Position numbers and translations under genes: made by a program
Source: Rhodobacter aestuarii
GTDB lineage: Bacteria; Pseudomonadota; Alphaproteobacteria; Rhodobacterales; Rhodobacteraceae
Assembly (NCBI RefSeq): GCF_900156655.1
Contig: NZ_FTOG01000001.1
Location: forward strand, 558,001-622,000
Length of the DNA stretch: 64,000 nucleotides
Direction of reading: 5' to 3'
Shown: positions 7,858 through 16,788 of the stretch, one piece after another
Position numbering within the stretch: the first letter of the stretch is position 1
Layout of the letters: every line of letters starts with the position of its first letter
Notes under the pieces: model-generated
Seen by the model: only the letters and a program-made list of their open reading frames with translations
Told to the model about the DNA's origin: nothing
Database searches by the model: none

Positions 7858-8844
7858 ATGATGAGCACCGATCTGCGCGAAAGTGCCCGCCTCTCTGTGG
7901 CGCCGATGATGGATTGGACGGATCGGCATTGCCGGATGTTTCATCGCACCATTTCGCGCCAAGCGCTTCTTTATACCGAAATGGTCACGGCGCCGGCGGT
8001 GATCCATGGTAAGCGCGCGCAGCTTTTGGACTATAGCCCCGAAGAACATCCCGTTGCGCTGCAACTTGGTGGCTCGGACCCGGCAGAATTGGGCGAAGCG
8101 ACGCGGATTGCCGCCGATTGGGGCTATGATGAGATCAACCTCAATGTCGGCTGCCCGTCGGACCGCGTGCAATCGGGGGCCTTTGGCGCGGTTTTGATGA
8201 AAACGCCCGATCTGGTGGCGCGCTGCGTGGAAGAAATGATCAAGGCCTCCCCGGTGGAGGTCACGGTGAAATGCCGCATCGCGGTGGATGACCAAGTGGC
8301 CGAAGAGGTTCTGCCCGCGTTTTTACGCAAAGTCTCTGCCGTGGGGGTGACGCGCTTCACGCTGCATGCGCGCAAAGCTTGGTTGCAGGGGCTGAGCCCC
8401 AAGGAAAACCGCGAAATTCCCCCGCTTGATTACCCGCTAGTGCATGCGATGAAGCGGGAGTTTCCGCATCTGCACCTCAGCCTCAATGGCGGGGTCGCCA
8501 ATCTGGCACAGGTGCAAGAGCATCTGGCCGCGGGCATGGATGGGGTGATGGTGGGCCGCGCCGCTTATGGCGAGCCGATGGATGTTTTGGGCGGGGCCGA
8601 TGCCGCGCTTTGGGGGCAGGGCGCGGAGCGCTCGCCTTTTGACGTGGCTGAAGAGATGAAACCTTATATCGCGGCGCATCTTGCGCGCGGCGGGCGGCTG
8701 CATCAAATCACCCGGCATATGCTGGGGCTGTTCCACGGTCGCCCCGGTGCGCGCGGCTGGCGGCGTGTTTTGTCGGAAGGGGCAACCCGCGACGGGGCCG
8801 GTTTGGCGCTTTACGATCAGGCCTTGGCGCAGCTTCAGCGCTAA
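7858..8844 (+). CDS. dusA: tRNA dihydrouridine synthase A
   Basis: A 328-aa FMN-dependent enzyme that reduces uridines in the tRNA D-loop. The flavin TIM barrel begins with SVAPMMDWTDRHCRMF, and the catalytic Cys lies in NVGCPSDRVQSGAFGAVLM. The DusA-type stretch HARKAWLQGLSPKENR and the phosphate-binding GGVAN and GVMVGRAAYG segments are all present. Two consecutive ATG codons open the gene, so the start could be one codon later. It lies 17 bases after aroB and may be co-transcribed. This is the DusA type; a separate DusB is at 23.4 kb. Confidence 0.94.
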   Translation: MMSTDLRESARLSVAPMMDWTDRHCRMFHRTISRQALLYTEMVTAPAVIHGKRAQLLDYSPEEHPVALQLGGSDPAELGEATRIAADWGYDEINLNVGCPSDRVQSGAFGAVLMKTPDLVARCVEEMIKASPVEVTVKCRIAVDDQVAEEVLPAFLRKVSAVGVTRFTLHARKAWLQGLSPKENREIPPLDYPLVHAMKREFPHLHLSLNGGVANLAQVQEHLAAGMDGVMVGRAAYGEPMDVLGGADAALWGQGAERSPFDVAEEMKPYIAAHLARGGRLHQITRHMLGLFHGRPGARGWRRVLSEGATRDGAGLALYDQALAQLQR

Positions 8845-8915
8845 GATGCTGCGTTGAGATACGGCGCGCCGGGGCAGAGGAGGCCAAGGCGCGGCGGCAG
8901 GAGGGGGAGACCGGA

Positions 8916-9719
8916 ATGACGCTTGCGTTTCTGGGGCTGGTGCTGGTTGCGGTCGGCGCCTTTGCCGGGTTGATGGCCGGGCTTTTGGGGGTTGGCGGCG
9001 GCATCGTGCTGGTGCCCGCGTTCTTTTACCTGTTTGAGGGGCTGGGTTACGGTGGGGACAACCTGATGCAGGTTTGTCTCGCCACCTCGCTTGCGACCAT
9101 CATCCTGACCTCGGTGCGCTCGGTGCTGGCGCATCACCGCCGCGGCGCGGTGGATATGCAGATCCTGCGCGATTGGGCGCCGCCAATTGCACTTGGGGCC
9201 GTGGTGGGCGTGGGGGTGGTGGATCACCTCTCCACTCACAGCCTGCAAGTGATCTTTGGGGTGATGGTGCTCGCCATTGCGGGCTATATGGGCTTTGGCA
9301 AGCCCGATTGGCGGCTCTCGGATAAGCTCCCGGGCTGCCGGTTTCGGCTCAGTTTCGGGCCGCTGATGGGCTTTGTCTCGGTGCTGTTGGGGATTGGCGG
9401 CGGCTCAATCGGTACGCCGATGCTCACCTTGCATGGCGTGCCCATTCACCGTGCCGTCGCCACTTCGGCGGGCTTTGGGGCGACCATCGCGCTGCCCTCT
9501 GCGGTGGCGTTTTTGTTCACCCCCGTGCCCGATGCGCCCCCCTACACGGTGGGGGCGATCAACCTGCCTGCCTTTGGCATCGTGATTGTGATGACGCTGA
9601 TCACCGCGCCGATGGGGGCCGCTTTGGCGCATCGGCTTGACCCCAAAAAACTGCGCGCGGTCTTTGTGGGGTTCTTGGCGCTGGTGGCGCTCAATATGCT
9701 GCGCAAGGCCTTGTTTTAA
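8916..9719 (+). CDS. sulfite exporter TauE/SafE family protein
   Basis: A 267-aa polytopic inner-membrane protein with about eight hydrophobic segments and the two internally repeated Gly-rich motifs typical of TauE/SafE (GLLGVGGGIVLVPAFF near residue 25 and LLGIGGGSIGTPML near 160). Members export sulfite, sulfoacetate or other small organosulfur anions, but many are uncharacterised. No sulfur-metabolism gene lies next to it, so the substrate is open. It is 71 bases downstream of dusA. Confidence 0.88.
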   Translation: MTLAFLGLVLVAVGAFAGLMAGLLGVGGGIVLVPAFFYLFEGLGYGGDNLMQVCLATSLATIILTSVRSVLAHHRRGAVDMQILRDWAPPIALGAVVGVGVVDHLSTHSLQVIFGVMVLAIAGYMGFGKPDWRLSDKLPGCRFRLSFGPLMGFVSVLLGIGGGSIGTPMLTLHGVPIHRAVATSAGFGATIALPSAVAFLFTPVPDAPPYTVGAINLPAFGIVIVMTLITAPMGAALAHRLDPKKLRAVFVGFLALVALNMLRKALF

Positions 9720-9742
9720 AAGGGCCGGGCGCCTTGCCCGGA
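9716..9742 (-). terminator. terminator for mazG (minus strand)
   Basis: On the minus strand CCGGGC/GCCCGG (9725-9730 and 9736-9741) is followed by CCC and TTTT. It lies between the convergent stops of mazG and the TauE-family gene. Confidence 0.65.
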
Positions 9743-9752
9743 CCAAGAGGCG

Positions 9753-10583
9753 TTACAGCCCCGCGCGTTTGGACGCGTTCCAAAGCCCATCCATCTCTTC
9801 CAGATCGCTTTGATCGGGGCTCTTGCCCGCTTTTGCCAGTTCCGCCTCGATAAACTCAAACCGGCGGGTGAATTTGGCATTGGCGGCGCGCAAGCAGGCT
9901 TCAGCATCCAGCCCCAAATGGCGGCCCAAATTCACCATCACAAAGAGCAGATCGCCATATTCCTCGGCGGTTTCCTCGGGGCCCAATTCGTCGCGCGCTT
10001 CCACCAGTTCATGCGCCTCTTCAACGATCTTTTCGACCACTTCCTTGGTGGAGGGCCAATCGAACCCGACCCGCGCCGCGCGCTTTTGCAATTTCAACGC
10101 ACGGGTGAGCGCGGGCAGGCCCATCGCTACGCCATCCAGCACACCTTTTTCGGCCTTGGCTGCGCGTTCGGCAGATTTGATTTTCTCCCAATCTTCCGTC
10201 TGTTGCGCGGCGCTCTTGTCGCGGGTGTCATCCCCAAACACATGCGGATGACGCGCGATCATTTTGGCCGAAATGGCCCGCAAGACGCCGCCCAGATCGA
10301 AATGCCCCGCCTCTTCGGCCATTTGCGCGTGGTAGACGACTTGCAGGGCCAAATCGCCCAATTCGCCCTCCAACTCGCCCCAAGCGCCGCGTTCAATCGC
10401 ATCGGCGACCTCATAGGCCTCTTCAATCGTATAGGGCGCGATCGAGGCGAAATCTTGCTCGATATCCCAAGGGCAGCCGGTGTCGCGGTCGCGCAGGCAG
10501 GCCATGATCGCCGCCAAGCGGCGCATTTGGTCGCCCAAGTCACCACGGTCATCAAACAGGATCGGATCGGTCGGTTTCACCAT
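9753..10583 (-). CDS. mazG: nucleoside triphosphate pyrophosphohydrolase MazG
   Basis: A 276-aa protein with two tandem MazG domains, matching the long (E. coli-type) family. It hydrolyses NTPs and dNTPs to monophosphates plus pyrophosphate, with a house-cleaning role and effects on the stringent response. Metal-binding Glu/Asp clusters are visible in both halves: YTIEEAYEVADAIE..ELEGELGDLALQV in the first and EEAHELVEARDE..EEYGDLLFVMVN in the second. The opening CPWDIEQDFASIAPYTIEE is typical. It is divergent from the M20 amidohydrolase gene, with a 60-base spacer. There is no mazEF toxin-antitoxin pair nearby. Confidence 0.94.
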   Translation of the reverse strand: MVKPTDPILFDDRGDLGDQMRRLAAIMACLRDRDTGCPWDIEQDFASIAPYTIEEAYEVADAIERGAWGELEGELGDLALQVVYHAQMAEEAGHFDLGGVLRAISAKMIARHPHVFGDDTRDKSAAQQTEDWEKIKSAERAAKAEKGVLDGVAMGLPALTRALKLQKRAARVGFDWPSTKEVVEKIVEEAHELVEARDELGPEETAEEYGDLLFVMVNLGRHLGLDAEACLRAANAKFTRRFEFIEAELAKAGKSPDQSDLEEMDGLWNASKRAGL

Positions 10584-10643
10584 TGCCTCTTGCCTCTTTC
10601 AGGGTCATCTACTCCTAACCCTCACAACAAACCCGAGTCCACT

Positions 10644-11807
10644 ATGCCCGTGATCAACCGCATTGCCGCTCTTGCCCCCGAAATGAAAGAATGGCGGCAT
10701 TGGCTGCACCGCCACCCCGAATTGGAGTTTGACCTGCCGCAAACCGCCGCCTTCGTGGCAGAGCGTCTGCGCGCGATGGGGGTGGATGAAATCCATGAAG
10801 GGATTGCGACCTCTGGCATCGTGGCGCTGATCAAAGGGCGGCAAGACGGCCCCACCATCGGGCTGCGCGCCGATATGGATGCCCTGCCGATCACCGAGGC
10901 GACCGGGGTCGATTATGCCTCTGAACATGAAGGCAAAATGCACGCCTGCGGCCATGATGGCCACACCACCATGCTCTTGGGCGCGGCGAAATACTTGGCC
11001 GAGACGCGCAATTTTGCGGGCACGGTCGCGCTGCTCTTTCAACCCGCCGAAGAAGATGGCGGCGGTGGCGAGGTGATGGTGCAAGAAGGCGTGATGGAGC
11101 GCTTTGCCATCAAAGAGGTTTACGGCATCCACAATGCGCCGAACCTGCCCTTGGGCCATTTCCACACCACGCAAGGCCCGCTGATGGCGGCGGTGGATAC
11201 CGCTTGGGTGACTGTGACGGGGCTCGGGGGCCATGGGGCTACGCCGCATGAATGCGTCGACCCGATTCCGGCGATCACCGCGATGGTGGGATCGCTGCAA
11301 ACCATCGTGTCGCGTAACCTGTTCCCGCTTGATGAATTGGTTGTGTCGGTGACGCAAATCCATGTTGGCTCGGCCAACAATATCATCCCCGAAAGCGGCT
11401 GGTTCTGCGCCACGATCCGTTCTTTCACCCCCGAAGTGCGCGCGATGGTGGAAAAACGCTTTCATGAGATCGTCGAGGGCACGGCGGCGGCCTTTGGCGT
11501 GAAGGTCGAGATCACCTATGACAAGGGCTATCCGCCCACTGTGAACGATGCCGAACGTGCCCGCTTTGCCGCCGACGTGGCGCGGGAAATCTCGGGCCCC
11601 GATGCGGTGCTCGACGATGCGGGCCGTGAAATGGGGGCAGAGGACTTCTCTTATATGCTCGAGGCGCGTCCCGGCGCTTACCTCTTCATGGGCACTGGCC
11701 CCGGCGCCGGGCTGCATCACCCGGCCTTTGATTTCAACGATGAAGCCGCGCCGGTGGGGGCGAGCTTCTTTGCGCGGCTTGTGGAGCGCGCGCTGCCAGC
11801 AAGCTAA
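10644..11807 (+). CDS. M20 family metallopeptidase / amidohydrolase (hippurate hydrolase-like)
   Basis: A 387-aa cytoplasmic enzyme of the M20D group, which includes hippurate hydrolase and indole-acetyl amino-acid hydrolases. The di-metal ligands are visible in HACGHDGHT, QPAEEDGGGG, YGIHNAPNLP and MGAEDFSYM. A dimerisation (lid) domain lies between about residues 185 and 300. The ATG at 10644 is preferred because HWLHRHPELEFDLPQT then falls at the usual position; the frame stays open further upstream but runs antisense to mazG. Substrate unknown. Short direct repeats (GCTAAGGC-like) follow the stop. Confidence 0.88.
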   Translation: MPVINRIAALAPEMKEWRHWLHRHPELEFDLPQTAAFVAERLRAMGVDEIHEGIATSGIVALIKGRQDGPTIGLRADMDALPITEATGVDYASEHEGKMHACGHDGHTTMLLGAAKYLAETRNFAGTVALLFQPAEEDGGGGEVMVQEGVMERFAIKEVYGIHNAPNLPLGHFHTTQGPLMAAVDTAWVTVTGLGGHGATPHECVDPIPAITAMVGSLQTIVSRNLFPLDELVVSVTQIHVGSANNIIPESGWFCATIRSFTPEVRAMVEKRFHEIVEGTAAAFGVKVEITYDKGYPPTVNDAERARFAADVAREISGPDAVLDDAGREMGAEDFSYMLEARPGAYLFMGTGPGAGLHHPAFDFNDEAAPVGASFFARLVERALPAS

Positions 11808-11856
11808 GGCTAAGGCTCAAGCTAAGGCGAGCAAGCTGAGGTCAATGCGCTGACGA

Positions 11857-11886
11857 GGAAGGGGGGCGGTGCCCCCCTTTTTCTTT
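11857..11886 (+). terminator. Rho-independent terminator after M20 amidohydrolase
   Basis: AAGGGGGG(C) at 11859-11867 pairs with (G)CCCCCCTT at 11871-11879, followed by TTTTTCTTT. It is a strong stem with a U-tract between the M20 gene and yajC. Confidence 0.88.
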
Positions 11887-12025
11887 CTCTCTGACACCCC
11901 CGTGATCTGGCGGCAGCGCGGGCCTGATTGCCTTGCCAAGGCCAAGGGCCGCCGCTAGGGTGCGCGCCGACACTGGGGGGAAGTGCAAAACCCCCTGCCC
12001 AAGGCCCCAAAGAGAGGACCAAGAT

Positions 12026-12364
12026 ATGTTCGTGACCCCCGCCTATGCTCAGGAAGCCGGTGCCCAAATGGGTGGCTTTGCCGCCATTGGCCAGTTCCTG
12101 CCGCTGATCCTGATCTTCGTGATCATGTATTTCCTGCTGATCCGTCCGCAGCAAAAGAAAGCCAAAGAGCACAAGCAAATGGTCGAGGCGCTGCGCCGCG
12201 GTGACAGCGTGCTGACGCAAGGCGGCATCATCGGCAAAGTGACCCATGTGCGTGAAGATGGCGAAGTCGAAGTCGAAATCGCGCAAGGCGTGAAGGTGCG
12301 TGTGCTTAAGCAAACCATTCTTCAAGTGCTCTCGAAAACCGAGCCGGCTTCGAACGACAACTGA
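12026..12364 (+). CDS. yajC: preprotein translocase subunit YajC
   Basis: A 112-aa inner-membrane accessory of the Sec holotranslocon. A short N-terminus (MFVTPAYAQEAGAQ) precedes one membrane segment at about residues 18-38 (FLPLILIFVIMYFLLIRPQQ), then the conserved QQKKAKEHKQMVEAL..GDSVLTQGGIIGKV. The ATG at 12026 follows AGAGGACC. It is directly followed by secD (21 bases) and secF, the standard yajC-secDF order. Confidence 0.96.
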   Translation: MFVTPAYAQEAGAQMGGFAAIGQFLPLILIFVIMYFLLIRPQQKKAKEHKQMVEALRRGDSVLTQGGIIGKVTHVREDGEVEVEIAQGVKVRVLKQTILQVLSKTEPASNDN

Positions 12365-12384
12365 TCCCAAGAGGCCGCGCCGCC

Positions 12385-14052
12385 ATGTTGCAAATCTCGC
12401 TTTGGAAGCGTCTCGTCATTCTTTTGCTGTGCCTTGCAGCTTTGGTTTCGGCGGCGCCCAACCTCTTTTACAATCGCGTCGAGGGCCATAACGACGCTGT
12501 CATGGCCTTCGAGAAAACCGGTGCGCTGACCGAAGAACAGGTCGCCGCGCGTGCTGCTTGGCCCGATTGGCTGCCCTCGGGGCTGGTCAACCTTGGCCTC
12601 GATCTGCGCGGCGGGGCGCATTTGCTGGCCGAAGTGCATCTGGACGAGGTCTATAAAGGCCGGATGGATGCGCTTTGGCCCGAAGCCCGGCGCACTTTGG
12701 CGGCGGAACGGGCCACCATTGGTTCGATCCGCCGTGTGCCCTCGCCGCAAGACGAGCTGCGCATTCAAATCGGCAACCCCGATCAAATCGCCAAAGCCGT
12801 GGAAGTGGCGCGCACGCTGACGAGCCCGGTGATGGGGCTTACGGGCGTGGGCCAATCGGATTACGAAGTGACGGGGGAGGGCGATACGCTCACCTTCCGG
12901 CTTTCGGAAGCGGAGAAAACCGCCACTGATGACCGCACGATGGCGCAATCGCTTGAAATCGTGCGCCGCCGTGTGGATGCCGCAGGCACCCGCGAACCCA
13001 CGATCATGCGCCAAGGCACCGACCGCATCTTGATTGAGGTGCCGGGCATTGGTTCGGCGCAAGAGTTGAAAGATCTGATCGGCACCACCGCGAAGCTGAC
13101 CTTCCACCAAGTTTACGGCCCGCCGATCTCCAACCCCGACGCGAACCCCGGTGCGAGCCGGATGCTTTTGCCCTCGGCAGAGCGCGAGGGGATTTATTAC
13201 ATCATGGATGATGTGCCGGTGGTGACAGGCGACGATCTGACCGACGCCCGCCCCGACACCGACCAAAATGGCTATCCCGCCGTCGCCTTCCGCTTTAATC
13301 CGACGGGCGCGCGCGCCTTTGGCGATTACACCGCCAGCCATATCGGCGAGCCCTTCGCGATTGTGCTCGATGGCAAGGTGATTTCCGCGCCGACGATTCA
13401 AGCCCATATCGCGGGCGGCTCTGGCATCATCACCGGGAACTTCTCGGTCGAAGAGGCCACGAACCTTGCGCTGCTGTTGCGCGCGGGGGCATTGCCCGCT
13501 GGCATGACCTTCTTGGAAGAACGCACCGTCGGCCCGGAACTGGGCGCCGATAGCATCGAGGCGGGGAAGAAAGCCGCGATGGTGGGCTTTGGGCTCGTGG
13601 TGATCTGGATGATCGCTTCTTACGGGCTTTTTGGGGTCTTTGCCGCGATTGCGCTCACCATGAACGTGATCATGGTCTTTGGCTTCATGTCGGCGGTGGG
13701 CGCGACGCTCACCATGCCCGGTATCGCCGGGATCGTGCTGACCATGGGCACGGCGGTCGATGCCAACGTGCTGGTTTACGAACGGATCCGCGAGGAATTG
13801 CGCTCGGCCAAATCGGCGGCCCGCGCGATTGAGCTTGGCTACGAAAAGGCGATGTCGGCAATTATCGACGCCAACGTCACCACCTTCTTGACCGGCGTGA
13901 TCTTGTTCGTGCTCGGCGCGGGCCCCGTGCGCGGCTTTGCCGTGACGCTGATTGTGGGCATTGCCACCTCGGTCTTTACCGCGATCTTCGTCACCCGCCT
14001 GATGGTGGTGACATGGTATGCGCGCAAGCGCCCGAAAACCCTGACCGTGTGA
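12385..14052 (+). CDS. secD: protein translocase subunit SecD
   Basis: A 555-aa RND-like membrane protein that uses the proton gradient with SecF to pull proteins out of SecYEG. It has an N-terminal membrane segment, the signature LGLDLRGGAHLLAEV, the large periplasmic P1 domain and five more membrane helices at the C-terminus. The conserved SecD motifs GTAVDANVLVYERIREELR and the Gly/Ala-rich helices after about residue 395 are present. It lies 21 bases after yajC and 10 before secF. Confidence 0.96.
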   Translation: MLQISLWKRLVILLLCLAALVSAAPNLFYNRVEGHNDAVMAFEKTGALTEEQVAARAAWPDWLPSGLVNLGLDLRGGAHLLAEVHLDEVYKGRMDALWPEARRTLAAERATIGSIRRVPSPQDELRIQIGNPDQIAKAVEVARTLTSPVMGLTGVGQSDYEVTGEGDTLTFRLSEAEKTATDDRTMAQSLEIVRRRVDAAGTREPTIMRQGTDRILIEVPGIGSAQELKDLIGTTAKLTFHQVYGPPISNPDANPGASRMLLPSAEREGIYYIMDDVPVVTGDDLTDARPDTDQNGYPAVAFRFNPTGARAFGDYTASHIGEPFAIVLDGKVISAPTIQAHIAGGSGIITGNFSVEEATNLALLLRAGALPAGMTFLEERTVGPELGADSIEAGKKAAMVGFGLVVIWMIASYGLFGVFAAIALTMNVIMVFGFMSAVGATLTMPGIAGIVLTMGTAVDANVLVYERIREELRSAKSAARAIELGYEKAMSAIIDANVTTFLTGVILFVLGAGPVRGFAVTLIVGIATSVFTAIFVTRLMVVTWYARKRPKTLTV

Positions 14053-14062
14053 GGAACGACCC

Positions 14063-15046
14063 ATGGCTTTCCGTCTTAAACTCGTTCCCGATCATACCAA
14101 TATCGACTTCTTCCGCTGGCAGTGGCTGACCTTCGGGATTTCTGGTGTCGCGGTGGTTGCCGCGCTGATCATCACGCTGATCATGGGGCTCAACTTCGGG
14201 ATCGACTTCCGCGGTGGCACCACGATCCGCACCGAATCCACCCAAGCGCTGGATGTGGGCGTTTATCGCCAAGCGATGGCCCCGCTCAATCTTGGCGATG
14301 TGTCGATCACTCAAGTCTTTGATCCGACCTTTCGCGAAGATCAGCATGTCGCCTCGATCCGCATTCAGGCGCAAGAGGGCCAAGATGCGATCGCGCCCGA
14401 GCAAATGGCCGCGATTGAAAGCGCCCTGCAAGAGGTTGATCCGGCTGTCAAATTCGTCTCGACCGAATCCGTTGGCCCGAAAGTATCGGGCGAGTTGATC
14501 TGGACCGCGATCTGGTCGGTTCTGGCGGGCACGGCGGCGATTGTGGTCTATGTTTGGCTGCGGTTCGAATGGCAATATTCGGTCGGCGCGCTCGTCGCCC
14601 TTGTCCATGATGTGGGGCTAACGATTGGCCTTTTCTCGCTCTTCCAGATCAAGTTCGATTTGGCCATCATCGCCGCACTGCTGACGATTTTGGGCTATTC
14701 GATCAACGACACAGTGGTGGTGTTCGACCGGTTGCGCGAAAACCTGATCAAATACAAAACCATGCCGCTCAAGGACGTGATGAACCTATCGGCCAACGAA
14801 ACGCTGAGCCGCACGGTGATGACCTCTGGCACCACGCTGATCGCGCTGATTTCGCTTTTGGTTTTGGGCGGCGATGTGATCCGGGGCTTTGTCTTTGCCA
14901 TGACATGGGGCGTGGTCGTGGGGACCTATTCCTCGATCTATGTTGCGAAAAACATCGTGCTGTTCCTTGGGCTTGACCGCAACAAGACCCCCAAAGATCC
15001 GGCGGCGAAGTTCTTCACCGAGGGTGCGCAAGATGCAAATCCGTGA
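14063..15046 (+). CDS. secF: protein translocase subunit SecF
   Basis: A 327-aa partner of SecD with six membrane segments. Family signatures are visible: GLNFGIDFRGGT, the long periplasmic loop, SVGALVALVHDVGLTIG and ILGYSINDTVVVFDRLREN. The C-terminal end is soluble and charged. It overlaps by 14 bases the start of the Mth938-like gene, so translation is probably coupled. Confidence 0.96.
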   Translation: MAFRLKLVPDHTNIDFFRWQWLTFGISGVAVVAALIITLIMGLNFGIDFRGGTTIRTESTQALDVGVYRQAMAPLNLGDVSITQVFDPTFREDQHVASIRIQAQEGQDAIAPEQMAAIESALQEVDPAVKFVSTESVGPKVSGELIWTAIWSVLAGTAAIVVYVWLRFEWQYSVGALVALVHDVGLTIGLFSLFQIKFDLAIIAALLTILGYSINDTVVVFDRLRENLIKYKTMPLKDVMNLSANETLSRTVMTSGTTLIALISLLVLGGDVIRGFVFAMTWGVVVGTYSSIYVAKNIVLFLGLDRNKTPKDPAAKFFTEGAQDANP

Positions 15047-15407
15047 GTCTTCCTTCGGCGGCGCCCTGCCGGTGGATGGCTACGGGCCGGGCTTTTTCCG
15101 CGTCGGCGGGCAGGTGCATGAAGGTGGGCTGTTGATCCAAGCCGAGGGCGGGCAAAGCTGGGCGGGCTTGGATGACCGGGCACCCCTGCTTGCGCTGTCT
15201 GGCAAGGTCGATGTGTTGTTCGTGGGCATGGGCGCAGAAATCGCGCTTTTGCCGCGCGACTTTGTGGCGGAACTCGAAGCGGTTGGGGTGTTTTGCGAGG
15301 CGATGGCCACGCCCTCTGCCGCGCGCAGCTATAATGTGCTGTTGTCCGAGGGCCGCCGGGTCGCTGCCGCGCTTTTGCCCATGCCGGGCGCGGTGCCCAC
15401 CGCATGA
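15033..15407 (+). CDS. Mth938-like domain-containing protein
   Basis: A 124-aa small cytoplasmic protein of the Mth938/Xcc1710 (DUF498) fold. In mitochondria the related NDUFAF3 helps assemble complex I; bacterial members often lie beside secDF, as here. The visible signature is [21 protein letters not shown] with [12 protein letters not shown] and the C-terminal [20 protein letters not shown]. The ATG at 15033 lies inside secF, 14 bases before its stop, and the gene itself overlaps ccmA by four bases. Role in bacteria is not established. Confidence 0.85.
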   Translation: MQIRESSFGGALPVDGYGPGFFRVGGQVHEGGLLIQAEGGQSWAGLDDRAPLLALSGKVDVLFVGMGAEIALLPRDFVAELEAVGVFCEAMATPSAARSYNVLLSEGRRVAAALLPMPGAVPTA

Positions 15408-16048
15408 GCCTTTTGTCGGTTGAAAACCTCACCGTCAGCCGGGGCGGCTTGGCCGTGCTGGAAGGGGTGACGTTTTCGCTGCAAGCGGGGCGCGCGCTGG
15501 TGCTGCGCGGCCCGAACGGGATAGGCAAAACCACGCTTTTACGCACTTTGGCCGGGCTGCAACCGCCGCTGGCGGGCTCTGTCTCAATGCCCGGCGAGGC
15601 GATGGCCTATGCGGCCCATGCCGACGGGCTGAAGGCCACGCTTTCCGTGCGCGAAAACCTCGCCTTTTGGGCCGCGATCTATGAGACCCAAACCGTTGAG
15701 CAAGCGCTCGATCAAATGAACCTGCGCGGGCTTGAGGGGCGGGCGGCGCATAGTCTCTCTGCCGGGCAAAAGCGCCGCTTGGGGCTGGCGCGGCTTTTGG
15801 TGACGGGCCGCCCGATTTGGGTGCTCGATGAGCCAACCGTGTCGCTCGATGCCGCCTCGGTCGCGCTTTTTGCCTCTGCCGTGCGGGCGCATTTGGACAC
15901 CGGCGGCGCGGCGCTAATGGCAACGCATATCGACTTGGGGCTGGAAGAGGCGGAGGTTCTGGACCTTGCCCCCTTCAAAGCGCGCCCGCCGGAAGAGGGC
16001 GGGCATAAAGGCGCGTTTGACCATGATTTTGACGGAGCCTTCCTGTGA
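15404..16048 (+). CDS. ccmA: heme exporter ATP-binding protein CcmA
   Basis: A 214-aa ABC ATPase of the cytochrome c maturation system I. With CcmB/C/D it releases holo-CcmE for haem attachment to apocytochromes c. It has Walker [10 protein letters not shown], signature [14 protein letters not shown], Walker [13 protein letters not shown] and the switch His in MATHID. Length is normal for CcmA. It overlaps its upstream neighbour (ATGA) and ccmB by four bases. In Rhodobacter capsulatus the equivalent gene is helA. Confidence 0.94.
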   Translation: MSLLSVENLTVSRGGLAVLEGVTFSLQAGRALVLRGPNGIGKTTLLRTLAGLQPPLAGSVSMPGEAMAYAAHADGLKATLSVRENLAFWAAIYETQTVEQALDQMNLRGLEGRAAHSLSAGQKRRLGLARLLVTGRPIWVLDEPTVSLDAASVALFASAVRAHLDTGGAALMATHIDLGLEEAEVLDLAPFKARPPEEGGHKGAFDHDFDGAFL

Positions 16049-16701
16049 TTGCGCTCCTGATGCGAGACTTGCGGCTGGCGATCCGCGCGGGCGGTGGCTT
16101 TGGGCTTGGGCTCGCGTTTTTCCTGATTGTCGTCACGCTGGTGCCCTTTGGCGTGGGGCCAGAAGGCGCGATCCTGTCGCGCATCGCAGCGGGGATTTTG
16201 TGGCTCGGCGCGTTGCTTGCCTGCCTGCTCTCGCTCGACCGGATCTTTGCGCTCGATTTTGAAGATGGCTCGCTCGATCTTTTGGCGACCGCGCCGATCC
16301 CGCTCGAAGCGGTCGTCACGATGAAAGCGCTTGCGCATTGGATCACCACCGGCCTGCCGCTGGTTCTGGCCGCGCCGCTCTTTGCCGTGCTGCTGCACCT
16401 GCCGACGCCTGCTTACTTTTGGCTTGAGGTGTCGCTGTTGCTGGGGACGCCCGCGCTTTCGGTGCTGGGCACCTTTGGCGCAGCGCTGACGGTGGGGCTC
16501 AAGCGCGGGGGGCTGCTGCTGTCGCTCTTGGTTCTGCCGCTTTATGTGCCGACCTTGATCTTTGGGGCGGAACTGGTGCGTCGTGGCGGCGAGGGGATGG
16601 CCGTGCAAGTACCGCTTGCCATGCTTGCGGGCATCACCGCGGCCACCATTGCGCTTGTGCCTTTTGCCTCGGCGGCTGCGATCCGGGTCAATTTAAGGTG
16701 A
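16045..16701 (+). CDS. ccmB: heme exporter protein CcmB
   Basis: A 218-aa membrane protein with about six hydrophobic helices, the permease partner of CcmA. Features of the family include the opening [34 protein letters not shown] and the Leu/Gly-rich helix [19 protein letters not shown]. The start is GTG, overlapping the ccmA stop. An 87-base gap with a candidate FNR-type box follows before ccmC. Confidence 0.93.
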   Translation: MIALLMRDLRLAIRAGGGFGLGLAFFLIVVTLVPFGVGPEGAILSRIAAGILWLGALLACLLSLDRIFALDFEDGSLDLLATAPIPLEAVVTMKALAHWITTGLPLVLAAPLFAVLLHLPTPAYFWLEVSLLLGTPALSVLGTFGAALTVGLKRGGLLLSLLVLPLYVPTLIFGAELVRRGGEGMAVQVPLAMLAGITAATIALVPFASAAAIRVNLR

Positions 16702-16714
16702 GACTTATTCTAAC

Positions 16715-16728
16715 TTGATGCGCGTCAA
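16715..16728. promoter_or_regulatory. candidate FnrL/FNR box between ccmB and ccmC
   Basis: TTGAT-GCGC-GTCAA matches the FNR/FnrL consensus TTGAT-N4-ATCAA at nine of ten half-site positions and is fully consistent with the looser TTGAY..RTCAA form. It lies 60 bases before the ccmC start. I see no good -10 element at the class II distance. Confidence 0.45.
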
Positions 16729-16788
16729 ACCGGCGGCTGGCATTTCATGGCAAGCCCGGTGAAGATGCGAGAGGGAGGACGCCAGAAA

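Noticed and set aside
9810-10643. upstream extension of the M20 amidohydrolase frame
   Set aside because: This stretch is antisense to mazG; the family start is at 10644.
12322-14064. 580-aa minus-strand frame over secD
   Set aside because: Antisense to secD, with an Arg/His-rich composition and no motif.
14560-14570. GGTTCGAAT, a T-loop-like tRNA signature
   Set aside because: It is inside secF, with no flanking acceptor or anticodon stems.
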